A stretch of 15,523 bases of DNA from NCBI GenBank assembly GCA_016937725.1, contig JAFGVZ010000148.1:1-15523 (forward strand), written 5' to 3'. The translations under genes were made by a program, and so were the position numbers. This document shows, piece by piece, positions 7,224 through 13,681 of the stretch. The notes beneath the pieces were generated by a model. The model worked only from the letters and a program-made list of their open reading frames with translations. It did not search any database and was not told the DNA's origin. The first letter of the stretch is position 1. Every line of letters starts with the position of its first letter. Source of the DNA: Paracoccaceae bacterium. GTDB taxonomy: Bacteria > Pseudomonadota > Alphaproteobacteria > Rhodobacterales > Rhodobacteraceae.

Positions 7224-8311
7224 GCTTTGGCCCCTTTCTTGCCAGCGCCCAACATGGGTGCGGCGGTTTGATCGAGCGGCCAGCGCGGGCGCGCGGCAAG
7301 GCTCATGTCGTCACGCGCGCCCGCGCGCAGGCGTTCCAGCCCAGCCCAAGCGATCATCGCCGCGTTGTCGGTGCAGAGCTTGAGCGGCGGGGCGAGGAAA
7401 CGCGCACCTGCCTCTGCCGCCACTTGTTCCAACGCGGCGCGCAAAAGCTGGTTGGCCGCGACGCCGCCTGCCACCGCCAGAACCGGCGCTTGCGTCTGGG
7501 ACAAGGCGCGGCGGGTTTTTTCGGCCAGCACATCGGCCATTGCGGCCTGAAAACTGGCGCAGATATCGGCGCGGTCTTGGGCGTGCAGCCCACCTTGTCG
7601 GGCCACCAGCGCGTCGCGCGCCCGCAGCACGGCCGTTTTCAGGCCAGAGAAAGACATGTCGCAGCCAGGCCGGTCCAGCAAAGGGCGGGGCAGGGCAAAG
7701 CGCGTGGCGTCGCCGTTGCTTGCCTCTGCCTCGACCAGCGGGCCGCCGGGTTGGCCAAGCCCCAGAAGTTTCGCAACCTTGTCGAAAGCTTCGCCCGGCG
7801 CGTCGTCAATCGTGCCGCCAAGACGGGTGAAACTATCCGCCCCTTCGACCAGCAAGAATTGGCAATGCCCGCCCGATACCAGCAGCATAAGGTAGGGGAA
7901 CGCGACTCCATCCGTCAGGCGCGGTGTCAGAGCATGGCCGGCCAAGTGGTTCACGCCGACCATAGGTTTGCCCGTCGCTGCCGCCAACCCCTTGGCCAGC
8001 ATGACGCCCGCCATCACACCGCCGATCAGCCCCGGCCCGGCAGTGACGGCGATGGCGTCAATCTCGGCCAGCGTGACATCGGCTTGGGCAAGCGCGGCTT
8101 CGACGGCCAGATCCAGCTTCTCGGCATGGGCGCGTGCGGCGATTTCGGGAACAACGCCGCCAAAAGCCGCGTGCAGCTCTGTCTGCCCCAAAACGACGTT
8201 CGACAAGATCGCAGCGCCTGTGCCGGTTTCGCGCAAGACCGCCGCAGCCGTATCGTCGCAAGAGCTTTCCAGCCCCAGAACGGTCCAGCAATCTTGGGGG
8301 GAGGGGGTCAT
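7220..8311 (-). CDS. tsaD: tRNA threonylcarbamoyladenosine biosynthesis protein TsaD (Kae1/Gcp family)
   Basis: This 363-residue enzyme transfers the threonylcarbamoyl group from threonylcarbamoyl-AMP to A37 of ANN-decoding tRNAs (t6A), working with TsaB, TsaE and TsaC. The ASKHA start LGLESSCDDT is at 12-21. HAEKLD is at 62-67, metal-binding NHLAGH at 121-126 (His122, His126), SGGH at 146-149, AGGVAAN at 281-287, and the last metal ligand Asp315 lies in CTDNAAM. The frame is open to 8626, but that would add 105 low-complexity residues over the hemD start; the ATG at 8311 (MTPSPQ) gives the usual N-terminus. It leads the cluster tsaD-gpsA-yciI-EVE. A tRNA substrate of t6A, tRNA-Thr, is also in this window. 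Confidence 0.95.
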   Translation of the reverse strand: MTPSPQDCWTVLGLESSCDDTAAAVLRETGTGAAILSNVVLGQTELHAAFGGVVPEIAARAHAEKLDLAVEAALAQADVTLAEIDAIAVTAGPGLIGGVMAGVMLAKGLAAATGKPMVGVNHLAGHALTPRLTDGVAFPYLMLLVSGGHCQFLLVEGADSFTRLGGTIDDAPGEAFDKVAKLLGLGQPGGPLVEAEASNGDATRFALPRPLLDRPGCDMSFSGLKTAVLRARDALVARQGGLHAQDRADICASFQAAMADVLAEKTRRALSQTQAPVLAVAGGVAANQLLRAALEQVAAEAGARFLAPPLKLCTDNAAMIAWAGLERLRAGARDDMSLAARPRWPLDQTAAPMLGAGKKGAKA

Positions 8312-8396
8312 CTTGCGCTCTGGTTGCCAAATGGGGATGGTTCCAGCTACCACTTGGGGCAAATGCGCACAATCCCGTGCCGGAAGAGGGAGCGCC
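8312..8396. promoter_or_regulatory. Divergent promoter region tsaD / hemD
   Basis: This 85-bp gap separates two head-to-head operons and so must contain both promoters. On the plus strand a weak candidate is TTGCCA (8324-8329), 18 bases, then TACCAC (8348-8353); the -10 is poor. GGAAGAGGGAG just before 8397 is the hemD ribosome binding site. No clear operator symmetry was seen. Confidence 0.35.
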
Positions 8397-9116
8397 ATGC
8401 CCACGCTGCTGCTGACCCGCCCGCAAGACAGCGCGGAAGAATTCGCCAAGGCTGCTGCTTGGGCGGGCGCAGTTGTGATTTCACCGCTGATAGAGGTGGC
8501 GCTGCGCCCGTTTGACCTACCCCTGCCCGGGGAGGGGGTGATCTTCACCTCGCAACACGGCGTGCGCGCCTTGGCCGCACTGACTGGCAGGCGCGATTGG
8601 CCTGTTTGGTGCGTTGGGCCGGGCACGTTCGCCGCTGCTCAGGCGTTGGGTTTCACGCAAGTTCATCAAGGCGCGGGCACGGCGGATGCCCTGATCGCAG
8701 AATTGTGCGCCGCCCCGCCAGACTACCCGCTGGTGCATATTCGCGGCGCGCATGTGGTGACTGACCTTGCCGGGCGGCTATCTGACGCAGGGCTGCGCGC
8801 GCGATGCGTGATCGGCTATGACCAAATGGAATGCCCGCTGAACGCTGCCGCGCGGGATTGCCTGTTGCGAAGCGGGCCGGTGGTCTTGCCGGTTTTTTCC
8901 CCACGCAGCGCCCGTTTATTGGCGCAAGCTTGGGCTGAATTGACCGCGCCATGCGCCGAGTTGCACGCGTTGGCCATCAGCGAGGCGGCGGCAAACGGGG
9001 TTGGAGCGCTGCCGCTGGCCAGCATTTGGGTTGCCCCCACCCCCGATTTTGCGGGCATGGTGCAAGCTTTGACGCAGGTGCATGCCGCGCTTGAGCCTGA
9101 CAGGAACCCGCGATAA
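8397..9116 (+). CDS. hemD: Uroporphyrinogen-III synthase
   Basis: This 239-residue protein fits HemD, which closes and inverts ring D of hydroxymethylbilane to give uroporphyrinogen III, the branch point for heme, cobalamin and bacteriochlorophyll. HemD is weakly conserved, so the call rests on the N-terminal LLLTRPQDSAEEFA, the FTSQHGVRA segment near 50-58, FSPRSA at 167-172, AISEAAA at 193-199, total length and context. The Mic60-like gene and HemY-like gene follow, the classical alphaproteobacterial arrangement. The ATG at 8397 has a strong GGAAGAGGGAG upstream. hemC is absent from the immediate neighbourhood, so the preceding step is encoded elsewhere. Confidence 0.9.
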   Translation: MPTLLLTRPQDSAEEFAKAAAWAGAVVISPLIEVALRPFDLPLPGEGVIFTSQHGVRALAALTGRRDWPVWCVGPGTFAAAQALGFTQVHQGAGTADALIAELCAAPPDYPLVHIRGAHVVTDLAGRLSDAGLRARCVIGYDQMECPLNAAARDCLLRSGPVVLPVFSPRSARLLAQAWAELTAPCAELHALAISEAAANGVGALPLASIWVAPTPDFAGMVQALTQVHAALEPDRNPR

Positions 9117-9167
9117 GGTGTTGGGATAGTTGCTGCAAAGCGGCGTAATCGGGATGGGGGATGAACG

Positions 9168-10592
9168 GTGGCGCGCGGAACCACGAGCAAGACAAGCACA
9201 ACCAAGCGGACCACCACACCCCGCAAGGCCAGCAGCACCACCGAGACGCCGGAAGCGGCTGATATTGTTGATGCAGAGGTGGTTTCCTCGACTGAGGCGA
9301 CATCCGACGCAACGCCTGAATCAGCCGAACCGCTTGAGACGCCAAGCGCCGAAGGCGCTGATGAAGCACCAGAAGCTGCACAGCCCGCTAAGTCTGATGA
9401 TATGGCCGAAGCGGCGATAGACGCTGAGGCGACAACAGAGCCAGACGTCATCCCACCCTCCGATGGTGGTGCAGACGTGCCAGAGGCTCCGTCGGATGCT
9501 CTGTCGGACACTCCGACCGCGGCAGATGTGCCAGACGCAAGTGAAACATCTTCGCCCATCGCTCCCGACGATTCGGCAGCCGAGTCTGTTGTAGAATCGC
9601 GCACAGCAGACCAACAAGCCGCACCCCAAACCCCTGCGCCCGCGCCACAAAAGAGCGGTGGTTTTCTGCCCATGCTTCTGGGTGGCGCTGTTGCCGCAGG
9701 CCTTGGCTATGGCGCACATTACTTGCAAACCAGCCAGCCGCCTGCGCCCGATGCAGAGCTTGCGGCCCTGCAAACCGAAATTGCCGAACTGCGGGCCATG
9801 GTTGCGCAGGGCCCCGACCTTTCGGCACTGGAAGCCCAAATCGCGGCGCTTGAACCGAGTGTCGCGCCGGACCTGAGCGCGGTTAACGCCGCGCTGGACG
9901 ATCTGCGCCGTCAGATCGCCGCTATACCAGAACCCGTGGCGGCACCTGAAGTTGATCTTGGCCCGCTTGAACAAGGCCTCGCAGCCCTGCAAAGCGCTTA
10001 TGCCCCGCTGCCGGATCAAATTGCAGGCTTGCAGGCGGAAATGGCCGATCTGCGTGCCTTGGCCACAGCCGAAATCGCACAGGCGGAAGCCGCTGTTGAC
10101 AGCGCGCTGGCACAATCCGGGCTGGACCGCATTGCCGCCGCTCTTGTCACCGGTGCGCCCTTTGCCGAAGCGACCGCGCAACTGCGTGATGCCGGCGTGG
10201 CGCTGCCCGATCCAGTGGCCGAAAGTGCCGCGCAAGGTGTGCAGACGCTGGAGGCGCTGCAAGAAAGCTACGGCGATGCCGCACGCGCCGCAATCAGCGC
10301 CAGCCTGCAAACCGCGCCCGCAGACTCGGCCACCGAGAAACTTGGCAATTTCTTCCGCGCCCAAATCGGAGCGCGCTCGCTTGCCCCGCGCGAAGGCGAT
10401 GACCCCGATGCCGTGACCTCGCGTGCGGGCGCCGCGGTAGAGGCTGGCGACCTCGCCGCAGCGCTTGGCGAATTGTCCGCACTCCCTGAAGACGGGCGTG
10501 CGGCAATGGCCGACTGGCTGAACGCGGCCCAAACCCGGCTGGACGTGGCGGCGGCACTCGACGCGCTGCAAGCTGATTTGACGACAAGATAA
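9168..10592 (+). CDS. Mic60/mitofilin family inner-membrane protein
   Basis: This 474-residue protein has the alphaproteobacterial Mic60 layout. A basic Thr/Lys-rich N-terminus (1-23) is followed by a long acidic, Ala/Glu/Ser/Pro-rich disordered cytoplasmic region (about 24-160). One transmembrane helix spans about 165-186 (GGFLPMLLGGAVAAGLGYGA), followed by periplasmic heptad-rich coiled coils (about 195-315). A conserved C-terminal mitofilin-type domain includes GARSLAPREGDDPDAV near 401-416. Homologues in phototrophic alphaproteobacteria help form intracytoplasmic membranes, as mitochondrial Mic60 forms crista junctions. Translation starts at a GTG: an in-frame TGA at 9162-9164 rules out anything upstream, and GGGGGA lies just before it. 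It sits between hemD and the HemY-like gene, 51 bp and 10 bp away. Family call is strong; a membrane-shaping role in this organism is inferred. Confidence 0.9.
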   Translation: MARGTTSKTSTTKRTTTPRKASSTTETPEAADIVDAEVVSSTEATSDATPESAEPLETPSAEGADEAPEAAQPAKSDDMAEAAIDAEATTEPDVIPPSDGGADVPEAPSDALSDTPTAADVPDASETSSPIAPDDSAAESVVESRTADQQAAPQTPAPAPQKSGGFLPMLLGGAVAAGLGYGAHYLQTSQPPAPDAELAALQTEIAELRAMVAQGPDLSALEAQIAALEPSVAPDLSAVNAALDDLRRQIAAIPEPVAAPEVDLGPLEQGLAALQSAYAPLPDQIAGLQAEMADLRALATAEIAQAEAAVDSALAQSGLDRIAAALVTGAPFAEATAQLRDAGVALPDPVAESAAQGVQTLEALQESYGDAARAAISASLQTAPADSATEKLGNFFRAQIGARSLAPREGDDPDAVTSRAGAAVEAGDLAAALGELSALPEDGRAAMADWLNAAQTRLDVAAALDALQADLTTR

Positions 10593-10602
10593 GGATAAGA
10601 CC

Positions 10603-12063
10603 ATGTTCTGGACTCTGCTGAAACTCCTTGTCTTTGTTGTGGGCGTGATCGGCCTTGCCTACGGGGCGGGTGCGCTGATGGATAGCGGCCAGACCGTGGG
10701 CCTGCGCATTTTCGATTTGGAATTCACGCTTGGCCCCATTCAGGCCATCATCGCCTTCGGGGTGTTTCTGGTCGCGCTCTGGCTGGTGCTGAAAGCGATC
10801 TCGCTGTCCTTCGCGGTGCTGCGCTTCATGAATGGCGATGAAACCGCAATCCGTCGGTTTTTCACCCGCAACCGCGAAAAGCGCGGGTTGGATGCGCTGC
10901 TGGCCTCTATGTTGGCGCATTCTTCGGGCGATGCGAAACAGGCCATCGCCAAGGCTGAAAAGGCGCATAAGCTGCTTAACCGCCCGATCATGACCAATCT
11001 GCTGATCGCGCAGGCCGCCGAGATGAAGGGCAACAATGCCAAAGCGATTGAGCATTACAAAGGCTTGCTGGATGACCCGCGCAGCCGTTTTGTCGGTATT
11101 CAAGGCCTGATCCGGGCCGAGCTGGAACTCGGCGAGACCGACAAGGCGCGCGCGCTGGCCGCGAAGGCGCTGGACATGCAGCCAGCGCACGAGGCCACGC
11201 AGAACACGCTGCTGAAATTGCAGACCGAAGCCGAAGACTGGAAAGGCGCACGCAAAACGCTGGAGATCAAGAAATCGAGCGGTCTTTTGCCGCGCGATGT
11301 CTATCGCCGCCGCGATGCGGTTCTGGCTTTGCAGGAATCTGACGCTTTGGCCGCGCGGGGCGATCTGACGCGCGCGCGCGAAGCAGCAGTCGAAGCCAAT
11401 CGCCTGTCGCCGGACCTGGTGCCTGCCGCCGTGGCCGCCGCGCAAGCCTTGGTGGCGCAAGGCAAAGGCGGCTATGCGGCCAAGGCCATCAAGGGCGCAT
11501 GGAAAGTGGCCCCGCACCCGGAACTCGCCGCTGCCTTTGCCGCGATTGAAAAGGGCGAGTCGCCGCGCCAACGCCTGAACCGGTTCCAGAAGCTTCTGAA
11601 AGTGCACCCCGGCGCCGACGAATCGCGCATGCTGCATGCCGAATTGCTGATCGCCAACGAGGATTTCCCCGGCGCGCGCCGCGCATTGGGCGATCTGTTC
11701 GAAACCAACCCCAGCATGCGCGCGCTGACCATTATGGCTGCCATTGAGCGTGGCGAGGGCGCTGATGACGCGGTGGTGCGTGGCTGGCTGGCGCGCGCCC
11801 TGACTGCCAAGCGCGGCACACAATGGGTGTGCCAGAATTGCCAGCACGTGCATGCAAGCTGGCAGGCGATTTGCGAAAATTGCAGTGCCTTCGACACGCT
11901 GGAATGGCGCGATGTCCCCGACAGCGCAGGCCCGTCGGCCACGCAAACGGAATTGTTGCCCCTGATCGTGGGCACCCTGCCCAAGCCCGCTACAGAGGCG
12001 CAAGCTGAAGTGATCGAGGTCGGGGACGCGCATCCGGAAGCGCCTGCCGAAAAACCTGCATAA
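10603..12063 (+). CDS. HemY-like TPR membrane protein with C-terminal four-cysteine zinc-ribbon-like motif
   Basis: This 486-residue protein has two N-terminal membrane segments (about 4-25 and 44-68), as in the HemY N-terminal family. Helical tetratricopeptide-type repeats follow (about 95-400), for example ALLASMLAHSSGDAKQAIAK and AELELGETDKARALAAKAL. It is not protoporphyrinogen oxidase, which shares the name HemY in Bacillus. Near the C-terminus lies Cys410-x2-Cys413 with Cys425-x2-Cys428, a likely metal-binding ribbon, then a Pro/Ala/Glu-rich tail. TPRs plus a rubredoxin-like C-terminus resemble LapB/YciM. Only 10 bp separate it from the Mic60 gene, with AAGGATAAG as ribosome binding site, so the two are co-transcribed. 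A scaffold or assembly role at the inner membrane is inferred; the exact function is not established here. Confidence 0.88.
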   Translation: MFWTLLKLLVFVVGVIGLAYGAGALMDSGQTVGLRIFDLEFTLGPIQAIIAFGVFLVALWLVLKAISLSFAVLRFMNGDETAIRRFFTRNREKRGLDALLASMLAHSSGDAKQAIAKAEKAHKLLNRPIMTNLLIAQAAEMKGNNAKAIEHYKGLLDDPRSRFVGIQGLIRAELELGETDKARALAAKALDMQPAHEATQNTLLKLQTEAEDWKGARKTLEIKKSSGLLPRDVYRRRDAVLALQESDALAARGDLTRAREAAVEANRLSPDLVPAAVAAAQALVAQGKGGYAAKAIKGAWKVAPHPELAAAFAAIEKGESPRQRLNRFQKLLKVHPGADESRMLHAELLIANEDFPGARRALGDLFETNPSMRALTIMAAIERGEGADDAVVRGWLARALTAKRGTQWVCQNCQHVHASWQAICENCSAFDTLEWRDVPDSAGPSATQTELLPLIVGTLPKPATEAQAEVIEVGDAHPEAPAEKPA

Positions 12064-12077
12064 AGGGTCTGGTCTGC

Positions 12078-12089
12078 CCCGAATTCGGG
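12078..12089 (+). terminator. Small palindrome after the HemY-like gene
   Basis: CCCGAATTCGGG is a perfect 12-base palindrome 14 bases after the stop codon. As RNA it would form only a 4-bp stem with an AATT loop and has no T-run, so it is at best a weak 3'-end structure between the hemD operon and the tRNA gene. Confidence 0.2.
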
Positions 12090-12138
12090 TGCTAAGAGGC
12101 GCATCAGATCGGGCGGCATAGCCTGTCAGATCACCAGG

Positions 12139-12214
12139 GCCGCTGTAGCTCAGCTGGTAGAGCACGTCATTCGTAATGATGGGGTCGGGGGTTCGAGTCC
12201 CTTCAGCGGCACCA
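12139..12214 (+). tRNA. tRNA-Thr (anticodon CGT)
   Basis: This 76-nt gene folds as a complete cloverleaf. The acceptor stem pairs GCCGCTG with CAGCGGC, and the D arm contains GCTC-AGCTGGTAG-AGC. The anticodon stem pairs CGTCA with TGATG around the loop TTCGTAA, giving anticodon CGT for ACG codons. The T arm GGGGG-TTCGAGT-CCCTT includes two G-U pairs. Discriminator A is followed by an encoded CCA. A CTTTTTCC run directly after CCA may help terminate transcription. The tRNA is a t6A37 substrate class (ANN codons), thus a target of TsaD encoded in this window. No direct repeat of its 3' end or integrase was seen, so it is not an evident integration site. Confidence 0.97.
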
Positions 12215-12259
12215 CTTTTTCCTTGATACCGCTCCTTGTGGCGCAGACCGATATGTCGG

Positions 12260-13642
12260 TCAGGCCGTGACAGGTTTGGGTGATATCAGAAGCCCGCCAA
12301 TCGCCTTGTGGGCAACGCGTTCGACCACCCAAAGCGACAGGGCCAGTCCCGTAATAACTGCAGTTGCAATGCCAAGCCAGACGCCCCAAGTGCCCCAGTC
12401 GAATACAGTTACATAAAGCCAACAGAACAGCCCCACCGCGACCCCTTGCCGCCACAGGCCGATCCAGACGGTTACCAAAGGGCGCTTCAGCGCTTGCAGC
12501 ACCGCGTTTACGGCAAACAGCACAAGGTAGACGGGCAGGATGAAGCCGTCGACATGCAGGTAGTCGGTGCCAAGGCGAATGACCTCCGTGTCAGCGCTGA
12601 ATAGTGCGACCATAGGGCCAGCCGCGAACCACAACAGCGCCGACCCGCATAGCATAAGCGCCAGACCCGCTTTCAAACAAAACCACCATGCTTCGCGCAC
12701 GCGGTCATAGTGGCCCGCGCCGTAATTCTGCGCCACGATGGGCAAAAGCGCATTGGTCAGCCCGAAACCGGGCAACAAGATTAGCTGTTCTATGCGCAGG
12801 CCAACGCCGTAAGCGGCCAAAGCATGCGGCCCAAAACCTTTCAGGAAAAACTGCACGAAGAACCCCGCGATCAGCAGGATCAGCATGGCAAAAGTCGCGG
12901 GCAAGGCTTGGGCGGCAATCTCGCGCCCGCGTGTCAGGTCGGGGCGCCATGAAATCGCGCCTTCCATCACCTCCGAGCGCATGACGCGCCACAGGATATA
13001 GGCCATGACACCCGTTTGGCTGACCAAAGTGGCCAATGCGATCCCGTTGAAGCCAAGCCCTGCAACCACGCCCGGAATGCCGTAGATGAATAGCGGGTTC
13101 AGCCCCAGATTGGCGAAAAACGCAGCGATCTGGGCGCGTTTCATCGATTCCGTATCGCCCTGCGCCGACAAGATGCCATTGCCGCCAAAGGCCAGCAGGA
13201 AAGGCGCGGTCGCAATCAGGATCACGTTCATATAGGCATTGGCCGCGTCGCGGTAAGGCCCCGGTTCTGATACCAGCGTCAGCATTGCCGGAGAGCCCCA
13301 GATCCCCGCCACGCCAAGGGCCAAGGCGGTCAGGGCGCCGAACACCAAGCCCTGCGTTGCGATCCGGCGCGCACCCTCCATGTCGTCGGACCCCAAAGCG
13401 TTGCCCACAAGCGCCGACATTGCGCTACCCAAGCCCACGCCAAACGCGATCAGCAGCATGAAGACCTGAAAGGTAATCGCCAGCCCTGCTTGTGCGTCGG
13501 TGCCCAAAAGCCCCGCATACCACAGGTCCACCACGTTATAGAGCGTGGAGAACACCAATCCGATCGCCGCCGGCACCGCCAGCGCCCGGAAATGGCCGGG
13601 GATGGACCCTTGCCGAAGGTTGCGCGTCCGCTCGCTGCTCAT
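12260..13642 (-). CDS. MATE family efflux transporter
   Basis: This 460-residue integral membrane protein has the hydrophobic pattern of about twelve helices in two similar halves, typical of multidrug and toxic compound extrusion transporters driven by Na+ or H+. The N-terminal motif FSTLYNVVDLWYAGLLG lies in helix 1 (about 31-47). The cytoplasmic loop GNALGSDDMEGARRIATQG follows the second helix, and PIVAQNYGAG lies near the matching position of the second half. Substrates cannot be told from sequence. The start at 13642 gives the expected MATE N-terminus, with GGACAGGG just upstream. It lies 39 bp downstream of the aldehyde dehydrogenase on the same strand and may be co-transcribed, despite a small hairpin in the gap. 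Confidence 0.94.
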   Translation of the reverse strand: MSSERTRNLRQGSIPGHFRALAVPAAIGLVFSTLYNVVDLWYAGLLGTDAQAGLAITFQVFMLLIAFGVGLGSAMSALVGNALGSDDMEGARRIATQGLVFGALTALALGVAGIWGSPAMLTLVSEPGPYRDAANAYMNVILIATAPFLLAFGGNGILSAQGDTESMKRAQIAAFFANLGLNPLFIYGIPGVVAGLGFNGIALATLVSQTGVMAYILWRVMRSEVMEGAISWRPDLTRGREIAAQALPATFAMLILLIAGFFVQFFLKGFGPHALAAYGVGLRIEQLILLPGFGLTNALLPIVAQNYGAGHYDRVREAWWFCLKAGLALMLCGSALLWFAAGPMVALFSADTEVIRLGTDYLHVDGFILPVYLVLFAVNAVLQALKRPLVTVWIGLWRQGVAVGLFCWLYVTVFDWGTWGVWLGIATAVITGLALSLWVVERVAHKAIGGLLISPKPVTA

Positions 13643-13662
13643 GCCCTGTCCGATCTGTTCTG

Positions 13663-13677
13663 GCGGGCATGGCCCGC
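13663..13677 (-). terminator. Small hairpin between aldehyde dehydrogenase and MATE genes
   Basis: GCGGGC (13663-13668) and GCCCGC (13672-13677) form an exact 6-bp GC stem with a 3-nt loop, directly after the aldehyde dehydrogenase stop and before the MATE ribosome binding site. No T-run follows. It could lower MATE expression relative to the upstream gene or be an mRNA-stabilising structure. Confidence 0.3.
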
Positions 13678-13681
13678 ATGT

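Noticed and set aside
7268..8515. Plus-strand open frame of 415 codons opposite tsaD and into hemD
   Set aside because: It covers tsaD in antisense and overlaps the real hemD start in another frame; Arg/Gln/His-rich composition marks it as a shadow.
8312..8626. N-terminal extension of tsaD to 8626
   Set aside because: The added 105 residues are low complexity and antisense to hemD; the family N-terminus begins at the ATG at 8311.
9161..9265. ATG at 9161 opening a short frame over the start of the Mic60 gene
   Set aside because: It is out of frame with Mic60 and closes after about 34 codons rich in His and Gln; no evidence that it is translated as a real product.
10294..12165. Minus-strand open frame of 623 codons across the Mic60 and HemY-like genes
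   Set aside because: It is antisense to two well-supported genes, rich in Arg/Gln/His/Gly as expected from the complement of GC-rich coding sequence, and shows no family motif.
12139..12214. tRNA-Thr as an integration site for a mobile element
   Set aside because: There is no duplicated 3' tRNA fragment, integrase or foreign-looking gene nearby; both flanks are ordinary chromosomal genes.
12150..12455. Minus-strand 101-codon frame ending in a peptide containing LKGLEPPTPSLRMTC
   Set aside because: That peptide is the antisense translation of the tRNA-Thr gene, a well-known kind of spurious annotation; the rest overlaps the MATE gene.
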